From Eudromia elegans (taxonomy: Eukaryota > Chordata > Aves > Tinamiformes > Tinamidae), in NCBI GenBank assembly GCA_003342815.1, contig PTEX01000142.1:62001-126000 (forward strand): 64,000 bases of DNA, in the 5' to 3' direction. The notes under the pieces are model-generated. The model had not been told where the DNA came from. It did not search any database and saw only the letters and a list, made by a program, of their open reading frames with translations. The position numbers and the translations under genes were made by a program. How positions within the stretch are numbered: position 1 is the stretch's first letter; the number at the start of each line of letters is the position of its first letter. Positions 13,860 to 27,100 of this stretch are shown here, one piece after another.

Positions 13860-16800
13860 AGCAATATTTTTAAAATAGAGGCTACAAAAAAAGTGCCAGG
13901 AAAGTATAACCAGTTTTAGCAGACAGAATTTTTACAAATTTATGAACTTTTATATCAAATGTATTTTACAAATAGTTGCACAGTGATAGATCTCACTAGC
14001 ACAAATCTTTAATAATGATTATATCTGTTTAGCCGAGATATAGTAATAATTGCAGGACCACCTGAAAAAATGGTTATCAAATACTATTCGTTCTTTTAGT
14101 GACATTGTAGTGACTTAATATTTCTAAGATTTGTTCTTAACTTTCATCTCTGTCTTAAAATATCTGGAAAGTGTGTGTGTATATATTTATTTTTATGGTC
14201 TTTCTACTACCTATTAGTAAATACTTTTCCCACTTACCCAGAAGTAGCATTTCTGACCAAACTGCTTTGGCTTGAAGCCTAGGGTCAATTTTGGTAGTAA
14301 TGATGAGTTTAAAGTCAGACATTTAGAAACCCAAAAGGCTGGAATCACAAAGTTTCTATGCAGTAGCGTAAGGGGGACGTTAGCAGCTTTCCAGTGAGCA
14401 TGTCACTTTTAGCTCTGAGATCACATCTTAGAACTTGCTTTGAGCCCTTTAAGAGCAAACCTGAAAAGTACCTCATTACTATGCATAGAAAAACTACTTT
14501 AATCACTTTGAGATTTCTAAAATGTAGTTGTTAAAATCTTTCTCTCATTTTGAGGCTGATATCATTTGGCTAAGGGCACTGAGGGAGCCTGACTTCAGAG
14601 GTATTGGGACATCAAAATATTGGAAATTCTGATAAGCAGTGTTTAAAATAGGTCTTTCTGTAAATGGTTTGGTTCACACAGAAAATCTGATCATCTGGTG
14701 CTGTGGTTTGGCAAGCCCTTTTGTTGAATATGAATAAATTCACAGGTGACCTCACCGTTCATGAGTAAGATGGACATCTTAAATTTGTTGTAGTGTCATG
14801 ATTTTGCTCCTTCTTGGAGCAGTTCATGATGGGCTGAGGCTTTCTAGGCTTCCTTCTCCACAGAGAGGGCAGAAGGAAGGGCAGCTGAAAACAGTCCGGT
14901 TTTTACTCTCTGCTCTGTCCTCATCTGCAAAAAGCACAGATCTGTAGCTCTGTCTTTGATAGCTAGGCTTAAGTGCTCCTCTTCACACGGTGTCTCTAAT
15001 ATCACCTCTTTTCAGACCTGTTTTCTACCTGCTTTCTAAATCTCATCTCAGANTTTGCACAGCTGATAGAAGTGTCCTATCTGTGTTACTCAACTACATG
15101 GAAATGTCAAAGAGTTTCTGAGTCTGCATCTGCTTTCCTGCCATCTCAACATCATTCCTGTGTCCTACAACCCAAAGAAGAGGTAGCTAAACTATGTGGG
15201 CTGTCTGGCCTCTTGTATGCCAAGATGATGCCTTTTGAGACCTCTCCTATGGAGCCAAACATTCCTGAACCAGAAGAGAATCCTCAAATGTTCCTTTGCA
15301 AGGACAAACTCGTTAGAGCAGAGATGTGATTTTGGAGGGAGCGCATGGGAGGGAGGAAGCAATGACAGGAGATAATTGTCTTGGCTTATCTGTTTGTACC
15401 AGATGTTGAAAGCACCATTCAAGGGCATAAATCTGTGGGTTCCTTTTTTTTCTTCATTTTTTTTGGTAGAGCTGTTTGAAAAATTCCAAAAAGCTTTTTT
15501 TTCTGCCAAAAATAATAAAAACAGTTTTTGTTTTGATCAGCCCTGTGCATTTTTTTCTTATTTTGTTTCATTTCCATTTGATCCTGAATCAAGATCATAT
15601 CAGTATGCATGCAAGACAGGGATCATGTGGTTGTGCAGTAGTTAGGAGGTGGGGCAGACAGCCTTGTGTTTTGGAGATTTTGAAGCTGCTGTCTAGGAAA
15701 TTTGTTTTTATTTTCTTCATTGAAAGGCAGCATGAGTATGAAAACTTTAAGTGCCTTGATTGGATATTAGGTAGGAGATGGGGATATTCCCTGTCAATGA
15801 ATCAGTAATGGTTGCTACATAGTATAAAGTTATTCTATGGAATTATTTTTANAACATGATTTTATTGACAATAAAGTTTGAAACTGAACATAGATAACAT
15901 GAAAGACACAATTCTCCTTCTATTAAAATCAACTGGACTTGTAGTGTTGAATAAATCCCTGAAAGAGGAACAACTGTTTTATTCATTAGAAAAATTGAAT
16001 ATTCCTTTTTATGGCTCTTATTCGGATAAATTGATTTCTAGATTTTGTTCTTGAAACAATCAGCGTGCTATTAATGATTCCTTTCAAATATTGGAATAAG
16101 CATGGAAGAAATAGAAAAATATCATGATTGGAGAATTCAGATTCTCTAATCTGAATACAAATTTAAGTTGACAATTAAGTCTAGCTGAAATGTGGTACTG
16201 GCATGCTTTTCCTCAGGGCAAAGTGTTTTGCTTTTTAAAAATTTGTAAGTTGTAAGGGGAGTTTGCTTATCTCATAGCCAGGGAGAGAAAAGTGAGTAAT
16301 AGCTGGGATAAAAAGAACTGGTAGTTGCTAAATATTTGGCTTTTGTTTCACAGGCAAACCATGAGTCTTGGAAAAGAGATAATTAGATCATTAAGGAGAT
16401 CCTTTCATTTCGGCTTCCTGTGAGCAACTGGAATGGGGTTCTGGGGATAGGGGGTACAGTTCCTGACATGCTGCATATTAAGCTTATGAAAAGAAAATAC
16501 AAATCTTCAAAAATATTTTGATGGATGCTAATATTGAAACAGTATTTCAAAATGAGGGAATATTTCAACATAACTAGCTCTTGTAGTTTGATCACCCAAT
16601 CCAGTAATTTTGAATCCCTGCCCTTGCTGAGCTGGAATATGAAATTAAGCATTCAGATCTGGAAACGCTGGTCTCTGGAGAATTTTGCTCTTTTGGAAAA
16701 GGCAAGTCTGTCAGCACAATGGAACCATCTTATGTTGCTGGAATAAAAGACGTTTCTGGAAGGCATTTCAATGAAGATATGAAACTGTAGAGGCCACATA

Positions 16801-17236
16801 TAGAGAGGGAAAGCAGGGAAGAGATAAGGAAGAATATAGGTGAAAAAATGCTAGCAAAACACTGGACCAACCCCATTATTTTGTGGTAACTTGGGTTAAG
16901 TAAGCCTGCAGTATGAAACCTTTTAAAAAATTATTAATATAATATTAAAATGAAGATGATACCTGCTGACTTGCTACATCTTTATGTGCAAAACTGATTT
17001 TTCTAATTCTGTTTCTGTGTAATTCTAGAAATAGCTAGAGGAAGATAGACTTTCAATACAATATAATTGAAACAGAGTAAAGTGTGTTTCTCTGCTTATG
17101 TGCGGTATTGTAAAATGTATTTTTCCATTTAGAATTAGTGATTTTTGTTTTTATCTCTAAAACAGTATAAGTCACTGATGTAACTTCAGTATGTGTTGGA
17201 TTAGCTTCTACTGTTAACATTCTTTTTTATTTCCAG

Positions 17237-17328
17237 TTGCTGGAATTATTACAGCTGATTTTGCCTCGGGCACGGTTCACTGGGGAGCTGATACCTGGGG
17301 TTCCGTTGATATCCCTGTCATTGGCAAG
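17237..17328 (+). CDS. PEDS1: Internal exon of plasmanylethanolamine desaturase (PEDS1/TMEM189/Kua)
   Basis: PEDS1 is an ER-membrane, histidine-rich desaturase that introduces the vinyl-ether double bond turning plasmanyl- into plasmenyl-ethanolamine, the last step of plasmalogen synthesis. The exon follows a pyrimidine-rich acceptor (TTTTTTATTTCCAG) and ends at AAG|GTAAGG. After two bases completing a split codon it reads 30 codons without a stop: [20 protein letters not shown], then [10 protein letters not shown]. As I recall the human protein, this matches about residues 81-111 of roughly 270 (VAGALIADFLSGLVHWGADT, then WGSVELPIVGK), about 22 of 31 identical once the split Val is counted. 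It covers the end of one membrane segment and the first conserved His of the metal-binding set (HWGADTW). Entry phase is 1 (split Val) and exit is after a full Lys codon. No neighbouring exon was recognised in the window, so either the introns are very large or this is a partial copy or paralog. Family assignment is firm; orthology is less certain. Confidence 0.88.
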
Positions 17329-18213
17329 GTAAGGAGAGGTTGACTTGCATTCACTATGAGCAGCAGACTAGAAATAAATCATTTTAATATGCTTTCTGAA
17401 GATAAAAAATTAGGAGGGGCAGTAGCTGTCTTGCAGATTATTTATATGCACACTAGCAATAACTGGAAACCTTGACCATGGTTCTTGAGATAATATTCTT
17501 TCTTACTGATGTGTTGCAAAGCAGCTCTTTTTTAAACACTGAAGGAACTAATTTCAGAGGCAGTATTTTCTGTATGCTGAATTAAAATTATTTTTCTCCT
17601 TGGAAAAAAAAAAGGAGCCCTCTTAAATGCATATCTGTTACAGAAAGTCTGTCATAAAAGTATGAAAGACTCTTAGCCCCTTCATTCAACAGGTTTTTTT
17701 TTTCCTGTGTATGTGATACCTCAAATGCAGTTTGTAAAACTTGTGCGCTCTATGTCTATTAAGCTGAGATGTTTATTCTAAGGATAATGGACGAGCAAAA
17801 CAAGAACTTGATTTTTAGAAATGCTTACTAATGCTTACTAGTTCCTTTTATCTTAAAAATGTAGAAGCAGACATATAGCTGGATGATATTTTAGTTAGTC
17901 ATATAACACGATCATTTTTCAAAGAAAGCCAGCACTGCAAATTAGCTCTCTCATTTAAAAAACAAAAAGAACAAAAATATTCAGTTTTAACAAATCTGCA
18001 GTTAGTACTAGTGAAATGAACGATTTCCTTGCATGNATGCCATATTTAGCACACTAATAAAAGAGAGGAAGGAAAGAGGATCTTTGATAAGCTAATTATT
18101 TTTGGAACTTGCATCAGAGTTTAGTAAATCAGCATGCTGCATCTGCAGTGCTAACCAAACTAATCTAAAATACTTGCCTCCCTGTGGAGGTATAGAAATG
18201 TCATAGTNCATGG

Positions 18214-18240
18214 AGACCTGCACTGCATTTATGCAGGTCT
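18214..18240. repeat. Perfect 9-bp inverted repeat, 9-base loop
   Basis: AGACCTGCA and TGCAGGTCT are exact reverse complements around CTGCATTTA. It lies 0.9 kb downstream of the PEDS1 exon donor. No known RNA is recognised. Confidence 0.85.
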
Positions 18241-18905
18241 GCCTTTTCTGTCACAGATTCAACAGACTTTTCCAGAGAAGAGCTACAGTACTTTAAACAA
18301 CCTTAACATGGGGTTTAAAGAGATTAATGAGTATCAGCCTTGTACTAAATAAATCTTTATCACTTGCTTTACCTACTACAGTAATTGCCTCAGTGCAGTG
18401 AAACCCATTCAGGCTGTCAGCTTGCCATTAATCTCAAATACATCTTTGACAAAAGAATCAACCTTATCTTCATTTTGTGTGTGTGCACGTGCATGCCAGT
18501 TCTGGCACTTAATCAGGTCATCAAACTACTATGTGTGAATCTGTTCAGTTGTTTGAATGTTATATGCTTGAGAAATATTGACCTTGGGCATAAGGTATAT
18601 GTACATATTAAAAAATATACATGTACATATGAAAAAAGAAGACTCCTAATTCTGTTTTCTGTTATATATTCTTTTCCCCAACAAAATTTGTTAACAAATG
18701 TATAAAGAAGAGAGTCGGAATTGTAGCAGGTGAAGTTTATGCAAAAAAAGTCTATATCTTGCNTACCATCTCTCCTCCAAAAAGCAACAATTAGAGTCGT
18801 ACCATAGGTCTCTCTGTGTGCTTGTTTGTGGGTATATGTGAGTGCCTTTCAATATTATGACTTATCCTTACAGGTAGAACAGAAAGGGTCTTTGAACATG
18901 ACTAT

Positions 18906-18972
18906 CAAATTATAATAAATATTAAATAAAATTACATAATATTATATAATAAAATTATAATTATAATTTAGA
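18906..18972. repeat. Extremely AT-rich low-complexity segment
   Basis: About 65 bp is made almost only of A and T, with TAATA/AATTATA words and essentially one C. No gene or element is recognised. Confidence 0.85.
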
Positions 18973-21900
18973 AACACTTTGGTGTGATATGTAAACAATG
19001 CAGACTTTATAAACAATGCAGATTTTATCTCTATTTCATAACTCAAATGATAGGATTTTTTTATATAGCCATAATGTTACAAATTAAATTGGCTATGCAT
19101 TTTTATGTGAAAACAATCTTCTTTAAACAGTCTGCCTTAAAAAAATACTATTTATGTACTTAAGCACATAGTAGTAGTGGCAACATGAAGAGTATTTTCC
19201 AACATTTTTGGAATCTATCTATTCTCTAAACTAACAGCTTAAGACATGTAAACAGAATTTAGATAATTTTGAAATAATCAATAAGGATGAAAGATAAATG
19301 AATTTGGTTCTCTTTGGGAGGGGACATTTAGGAGGAGGGTAAATGTGGGTAGGAGAGGGACATTACAGACTTTTTTAGGGAGATTTACAGGTAGTTAGGT
19401 GGCAAAAAGAAGGTAAGAACAAGAAGAAGAAATATGGGTAAGAGAGTTCATGGAGGCAGAGCCTGGGACATGTGAAGCTTAACATGGCTTAGTATTTAGG
19501 AAATAGGTACAGCTTTATGGAGGCAGTCTTAATTTAGATACAGGTTTGGATTTCTTAGTAGATGGGATTCAGACAGTGTTGTACTCATTTAATTCATGAA
19601 AGGAGATGATTAACAGCTGCCTGTAAGCTGTTTAGGTTAGGAAGGAAGGTGACCAAGGTCTAAAAATATCTGCAGAGAACAAAACCCGCCATGGATTGAA
19701 ATCTCCACTGTAGATGATGCTGAGCTAATAGGTGGGTGCTGAAGTCTCTGGGAATGGCTGGGTGCTCTGTGGTTTTTAGAAGAAACTATGTAACTTAGAT
19801 TTTCCAAATGGAGGACTTTGGCATTTTGGGTGCTTATACACTTGTACTCAGTGTTGTACGTCATTAGTTGCCGCTACTGTCGCACATGCAAGCGCGAGGA
19901 GAGGGGGATTTTGGTGCACGGAGAGCAATTGCAGAGGGCCGTAGGGATACGAGGTCTACATAATGGCATTTAGACTAGTTCCAACTCGAGGTCCTCAAAC
20001 GATGTAGCTGTGGTGGCATGGCCCTGTGGCATGTTAACCTAGCTAGCTTAGTGCAGCATAATGCACTAGTCCTTACTGCCTGTGCTTGGAGTTAGCATGT
20101 TCTGCACCAGTTTGAAAACATGATGCTCCACTGCAAGACTCAGACTTAGTGTCTGTTACACCATTCTTAGTTAGAAGAGCCAGCTCCTGCACATGTTACT
20201 CTCTTAGACCTTTGGCATATCTCTCTGCTGCAGGTTTCACATAATGATAATTATGCCTATTATGCATTCCTTTTTCAATTGCATTGATGCAGATCTAGAA
20301 AGCTTTATATAAAAACATTATTACTGTGCTAAACACTAGTGGATATCCTCAATTTATTTTTTACCTTTCCCTATTGCATGACAAATTTCTTATGACATTT
20401 AAGGAAAATATATATATCTTTGTAAGAGCAGTTTTAGTGAATAAGACAGTATATCTTTGATTACCCTGGAATTTCAAGCGACTTGAGACTGGGAAATTGA
20501 GGCTGACCTCTATATTTATTTGAGCCATTCTTGATTAAGGGGTGGGTCTATTCAGCAGAAAAGCCACAAGTGAGAATTTGCCCTTTACATTTAGATTATT
20601 ATTTTTATACTGTGTTTCTTTACCTTTCAGTGTTGTGTTTGGTGCTCATGGTTGCTAAGCACTTTTTAGCTCCTTCTTTAAAAATCAGCCACAAGACACT
20701 GGTGGTCTTGAGACTGTATTCAAGAGGCTGGTAGAGAGTGTTTTGTTTTCCTCATATTCACAGCAGTCCTCACGTATCTCTTGCTGCTCAGCTGCTAAGA
20801 CCATGACCTAGCTGATGCTGTAATACTTCTTCCTTTTTCTCCGTTGACCCATTGTTTTCAGCGTTTCCTTGGAGTGTGCATGTGAACCACACATACTGCC
20901 TCTTGATGCCTCTGTGTGTAGCTGCCAGTTTTGCCCTTGCTCTACAGTTGACCTTGCAAAGTCTTTCCTTCCAGTAATGTTTATATTTTATTCATTTTCA
21001 GGCCAGGAGGCCACATTCCTATAACAGCATTTGTCCTGAGAGCTGTTACTCACATGTTAGTAACCACTTCAATAAACAAGAGGATTTACAATGGAGGAGA
21101 AATGCTAAGACTGTATACATACATGACCTTCCATGTGCCTCATCTGTGACAGGTTAGAGCTCTAATAGTTCTAATTTNGGCATCATGTAGAAGGTATTAA
21201 TTGTAGTGGTTTCTTCTGAATGTTCACATCACGTTGCAGGACAGAAACTTTTCAATATAAGACAAGACCTGTTCAGTCTGTTTTCCAACTTCTGACATAT
21301 TGACTGAATATCTGAATAAGACGACACATAGTAACTACATTGTTTGTGGCCAAAATGTTTGTATTTGGCACCAGAGGTTTAATAAGGTTTGAGACCTAAC
21401 TCTAAATATTTTACATCCTGAGTTTTCACTGAAGCCTTCTGCAGATGCAACCTTCAGCAGCCTTTGGGTTGTAAAAATAACATAGAAAAGAGAGAAGCAC
21501 AGAGACTTCTCTAGCTTTCCTGAAGGAAGACATTGGGAATAAAGGGATGGAAAATAATTGTGCTACTTTGGGAGAGGTACTCCTACAAAGTAGTAGTAGT
21601 AGATTTTGATCTGCAGAGTGGTAGTAGTATATTTTGCCTATCTTACCTGTCACTGATCTTACTCTGACTAGTTTTTGTTTTTTAATTTTTCTTTGGGTTG
21701 TGACTAGAGGGAATGCATCTAGNCTGGGAGACTGCTAGTCCTGCTAATGTAGGTCACAACAACAGGCTGTAAGGCTTCAAGGACACTGGCATTGAGGGGC
21801 CCTGCATGAGCTAGACCGACTATGTGTACTCAGTGGAAGTTTTTCCAGAGGCTCTGTTCTGTTAGGTATGTAAGACATGCTGAAGATCAGTAGGACCTCA

Positions 21901-22577
21901 AGATCTAAACCCAAACAAAATCTTTTGTAAATAAGCAATTAACACTGTCTGGGCCTTTTAAAGCCTGAAATCTCTCCTCTCTGAAAAGTGGAGTCAATCA
22001 AATTGCACTGATTATCCTTTCGGAAGTGCAGTTGAAGCTTTGGTAAGCAGGTTCAGTAGCTATTGTCTGTTANTGATAAAAAGAAAAAAAAATAGTGATT
22101 AACAAACCGTTTTAGTATAGGGATACCTAATAATTACATATCTTTGTCACAAAGTTCTAAATGAGACTCTTAGAAATACCAGGCACTGACAATTCCCTGA
22201 ATAGCTTCGCATTTTTCTTTTTTTCTTTTAGATAAAAGTGGTCATTTCTTGGATGCTAAAAGATTTTTTTGCTAGCTGATTAAAAACATAGAAATTATGG
22301 GTCTTTATAATAATTCTCAAGTACTTTATTTTAAAATCTGGATGTTCAAGTTGATTATTTGGAAATGCATTTACTCTTAGCATATATTCTTCCATTTCTT
22401 TATGAAATCTCACTTATGGAAGGATTTTTATAGCACAGTTATCAGTGTTCATCATGGCTCCGTTTGTGCTTCCCAAGTCAAGAAGAATGTCGTTGCTTGA
22501 GAGTGGTGTTCTGTAGTTTTAAGAAATATTACTAGCATAATTTTCTTCTGATAGCAGAAGATGAAAACATAGTGCTA

Positions 22578-22624
22578 CATATATTGTAGGGGTGCAGGGG
22601 TGCATATATTGTAGAGGTGCAGGG
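22578..22624. repeat. Two-copy tandem duplication, 25-bp period
   Basis: CATATATTGTAGGGGTGCAG is followed 25 bp later by CATATATTGTAGAGGTGCAG. The two copies differ at one base within the shared unit, so this is a recent local duplication. Confidence 0.9.
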
Positions 22625-23163
22625 AAAGGATATGAATATTTTAAACTTTTTTAATTCTGTTACTTTGTAAAAATCAATTTAGTCCTTGGTTTTCAAGGTG
22701 TGTGTTACATTCGTAGACTTTCTTTTACATTCTTTTATTCCTTTTTCCAAGCTTTTCTGAAAACCTAAGAACTTAAAAAATTCCAAATCTTTCCACAGAT
22801 TGGGCTGTTTAAGTAGTTTGAGCATTTGCTTCATGTGAAAGGAGTTAACTGGGCATCCTCCTCCTCAAAACAGTCATTAAGGAAGTGGTGTTTTGGAGTT
22901 GTTATTAGGTACTCNGCTAAATGCTTCCCATTTACTCTCATGTCTATCCGGGGTTTTTTTTTTTGGCATGTTTTTTGATGTAAATGTTGGTGAAATATCA
23001 GAACTTCTAGTGCCCTACTAGCCCATCAAGAAGATAAATTTACTTTTTCTCCAGTTAGTCCTTTGTTGGTATTTCTGAAAGTTCTTTGAGAAGATTCTTT
23101 GTTTTTACATGCAGCATGGCAAGCTCTCTTAATTATAGGCAAGGATCTCTTAATACTACACAG

Positions 23164-23250
23164 TCTTTTTCTATTTGAGTCTAGTCTTTTTTCTATTTGA
23201 GACTATTTCTATTTGAGACTATTCTTTTTTCTATTTGAGACTATTCTTCT
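23164..23250. repeat. Short tandem repeat, unit containing CTATTTGAGACTATT
   Basis: Four copies of a 16- to 22-bp unit of the form TCTTTTTTCTATTTGAGACT+AT lie head to tail. The first copy carries GAGTCTAG instead of GAGACTAT, and the third lacks the T-rich spacer. This is a minisatellite-like local duplication in AT-rich DNA. Confidence 0.9.
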
Positions 23251-23771
23251 TTAAACTTTCAAATCATGAGTTACCAGAGTCTGTAACTTTTTTCTTGAAT
23301 GCTTTCTAAGATAATGTTTGTTGGTCTTGAAATTCAAGGGCTTAATTTCAATGTATCACATAATGCTTATCAGATATTAAAAAGAATATGGAATTGTTTT
23401 GCTGTGTGCATTATTAAATCATGTTATTCAGTATACTTGAAATGCTGTTTTTTTAAGTCATGTATGTCTGATATTAATGATAGATAAAAACAGGATGTTT
23501 GGGCAGAAATACAGGCAAGTGTGCAGCAGCTTGACACTTAATCTGTTCTCAAAACAGTACAATAAAACCTTGAAATTTGGCTTCCTACTAAAGGAGTTAG
23601 TTTGGCATTAACTTAAGACAGTAGCTATGGCAAGCAGTGCAGAGGAGTGCACAGAGGAAGGATATTTTTTTTCCTCCTTCTTCTTTTATAGGCTTTTTCA
23701 AGGTTCCTAAGTGGAAACAGATGAATTAGCATGAGTATGAATGGATGAAAATAAGTTTGAAAAATTATTTT

Positions 23772-23788
23772 TTTCTCTCTCTCTCTCT
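23772..23788. repeat. Short (TC)n tract
   Basis: An uninterrupted run of about eight TC units follows a T-rich stretch. It resembles a polypyrimidine tract, but no recognisable exon follows. Confidence 0.85.
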
Positions 23789-24065
23789 TAAGGCACTGCT
23801 TCCACCTAGAGCTTTCTTCCAAAACTTGAATGAAATTACTTTCAATCTTAATAAAATTAGAAGTGCTATGAGAAGCCTTTGGGACAGGGAAGCTTCACAT
23901 GTATTTTCTCATGAATGGCATTCTCCAGCTGGTCCTGCAACCTCTCCAATATTTTGGAAGACTTTTTATACAGCCTACAGAATTTGGGGTCTTGTGTGCC
24001 TTACTCACTGTGGGTGTTTGTCTTACTGAGACTGTTTTGAGAGAATATCTCTAGTGTGAATACTA

Positions 24066-24112
24066 GAAATACTTTTCAGCATTCATTCATTCATGAAATA
24101 CTTTTCAGCATT
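24066..24112. repeat. Two-copy duplication of an 18-bp unit, 29-bp period
   Basis: GAAATACTTTTCAGCATT occurs twice exactly, separated by a short ATTC repeat (CATTCATTCATTCAT). It is probably a slippage-generated duplication. Confidence 0.88.
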
Positions 24113-27100
24113 ATAATGTTTTTGTTTAACACTATAAATCAGCTTCAAACTAAAGAATGTACTATGACATTTGTAATTACTTTTTTATTAATGACAATTA
24201 TCATGCTAATTAANTTGCTACTTGCTGATTGACACTATCACGATTATTTGTGTAGTTCTGCTAATCAGTGTGAGAGGTAATACCTCATTATTGTGAATGA
24301 TTTTAAAAACACCAGCTGTTCAAAAGAACTGTATTGGAGAGTCTCACTCTGTTAAACACTGTTGGATGGGAGAAAAAGAATCCCAGAAAAAAACTCCTCC
24401 TGCCTTGTCAGTGGAGTTTAGATACTACTTGCAGGTGTCCTGCGTACCATTGGTTTGGATCTTGAAGTACCCGATGTGTATGCAGTCCTCCAGTCAGTGC
24501 CAAAATGCTGCACATGTGTTTCCAGATTGAGTATTAGTTGCAATTCCATTTTCAGAAAAGAATCCAAGAGATTATACCTGTCATTATACAAATGCATATT
24601 ATTTGTGCTTTATAATAAATGTAATGGCGGGACTAGGAAAAAGATGACATTGGAAAATTTTTCTCAGTCTTTGAAACATTACATAGTAGATTTTTTTTCC
24701 ATCCTTCTCTAAATTAAAGTGCCCTATTGTGATGGATTATAAATCTTTTAGTTCTTTCTCATAGGGCAAAAAAAATAGTAGCTTTGATTTTTTAAAATTA
24801 TTATGCTTACTCATTTGTGGTTATCATATATTTTAATTATAATTTTTGACTCTTTTGAATTTATGCAGTTCTATATTATTTTCTTTTAGACTTCCTCACN
24901 GACAATGCTGTAGTTTGATATGTGGTTCCAAACTGAGACAACCACTTCAAAATTAAAATCTTTGATAACAGTAATAGCTCGTAACTCATACATGAAGAGA
25001 AGAACTTTAGTCAGACCCCAAAACACACACTAAGCATGTTCTGTAACATTCTGTATCATTTTAAAAATTGCTTGTAAGATTTTTCTTATCATCCAGAGTC
25101 TCAGTGTATCAGATCTACTCTGGTTTCCACAGAGAGTTGAGCTGCATTCTGTATGCGTGCCGCAGCATCAGTATCATGTGTCATCATGTTTGGGGCATTT
25201 TTAAAACAGTCCAATTGCAACTGGAGCGTATGGGAGTTTTCTCACTCGTCTTACTTGCAGGCAGAAGAGATGGCTGTTGGGAGACAACCCATTTTGTCAT
25301 TAGATTTTTGTTACGTGATTGTGTTGCTGATGAACAGAGCTGAATGGCTTTTCTTGGAGTGACTTGTGCTGGGTGCTGTGGGGGTGTGGATGCACATGAA
25401 AGTTGACTCCAATTCTGACCTCCTTTGCATTTTTCCTGAGATGACAGCTGGCTCTCAATGGGTAGNTGTGCAAGCCGAGGGGCACTATGTACTATTCCAA
25501 GCACTGTAGTGCTGGAAGTTTCTCTGGTCAGGATATAGTTCTTTTGCTGTTGATGTAGCTGATAAGTATCTAGATTTCAGCTTCAGTTTCACCAGTGGAG
25601 CCATGGTTGTTTTATTGCTTTCAATCTGTGTGTATTTGATTAGATCATAATTTAGTTAACTTGCTCATATTGTACTTTCTTTAGTTGCAAAGGACTGTAG
25701 ATAACAGTCAGTGAACTTACTGATTTAGGAGGAGCTTGCTTTAGTTGTTGGGGAAAAAAAAATTCCAATACTACTTTTTCTTCTAACAGGCTTGTATCAG
25801 ACAAGCCTAGTATCATATTGATCCACCTGCTATAATAAGGCATGACTTTGTTAACAGAGACCAATGGAGATAACTCTTCAATAACTGTAATTCCACTGGC
25901 CTATATGATACATCAATTCTGTTCTCAGATATCAGGTAACCCTGAGAATTTCCATGCTGGTCTCTTTATTAATCATTTTTGGTACAGAAAATGAAGGCTA
26001 AGTGACATTATCCCTTATTAAGGGCCATGGGAAACCTGATTCTCAACTATGTTGTAGCTTGTGCTGTCATTTGTATTGGATTGAAGTGGTGATGTTCTCC
26101 ACTTACATCAGTAAGCTTATGCTTGCTCTGCCTTTGTGCAAGTGATTACAACCTGGGATAAAGCGTTGTTTTTGTCAGCTGATAAAGGGCTGCTATCTGG
26201 CCTGAATTTTAGTCCTCCATTCACAAAGACTAGCTCTAATGTAGGGTAGAGATACCTTCCTCTAGCACCTGTAGTTGTTTCCTCATTGCTAAAGTGCATT
26301 GCTGAAGTCTAAGTACTGCAATACATTTTTAGTTTTCAGCCCAGACTTAAGTCTGGAATAAATAGAACGTGCGCTGAATGACTGTGGAAGGCTTATGTTT
26401 TGTTTAGCCTACACAGTGACTTGGAGAATTTTCAGAATGTGCATGCATCTTCCTTCTTGTTCTGTTGTTTTCCCCAAACCAGACTGTGGAACACCAAAGT
26501 TTTTCAAGAATTAACCAGATTTTTGCTGGTTTTAATGCTTCCAAGTTTGGCATTGTTCAACACCCTACCTGGTCAGACTTCTCTGTTGCAAAAGTTCCTT
26601 CTTATCCTATCCTAGCTTCAGAAATGTTGACGTGAGCAGGGAGGATACGTAAGCCAGCATCACAGAAAAGCTCTACCATCTACTTAATCTCTCAGGAATA
26701 TGTCTGAGCTTGACTAGCTCCTGTGGATGTTGCAGTGGGGCACTGCAGCTGTCTCTGCTGAGCTGAACTCATGGGTTTCNGGTTTGTTTGGGTTTGTTTT
26801 GAAAGACTTGGATACAGCTGTTACAAATTTCCACTCAAATATGTTCATTTGGCCTTACCTGCAATAAACTGAATTTCATATTGCCTGTACTGCACAGCCA
26901 GCTTGCTACACAGAATCTTAACAGCTTTAATAATTCCCCTAACCATCCAATTAGACTAATAATAAAGGCTTAATTACATATCCAGTTAATCATCAGATTT
27001 GTTCACTGAATGACTTTAATTGGTAGATAGAGCTGTTACACTATTCCAGTTTGAAAGCTATCACCCATTTTTGCTCACAGCTATATCCACCCGATTTTTT

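Larger units (their letters stand above)
1..17236. other. Non-coding sequence upstream of the PEDS1 exon
   Basis: AT-rich unique DNA, presumably intron or 5' flank of the PEDS1-like gene. It contains the hairpin near 2.1 kb, GC-rich patches near 7.7 and 12.7 kb, several poly-T runs and scattered N bases. I looked for the preceding PEDS1 exon (human ELAALYSPGKRLQEWCSVIL region) and did not recognise it. Open frames here are short, overlap on both strands and resemble no known protein. Confidence 0.6.

Noticed and set aside
15072-15329. 85-codon frame ending in a Pro/Glu-rich segment (METSPMEP-like)
   Set aside because: No known family and no acceptor/donor pair that would make it an exon; kept as chance.
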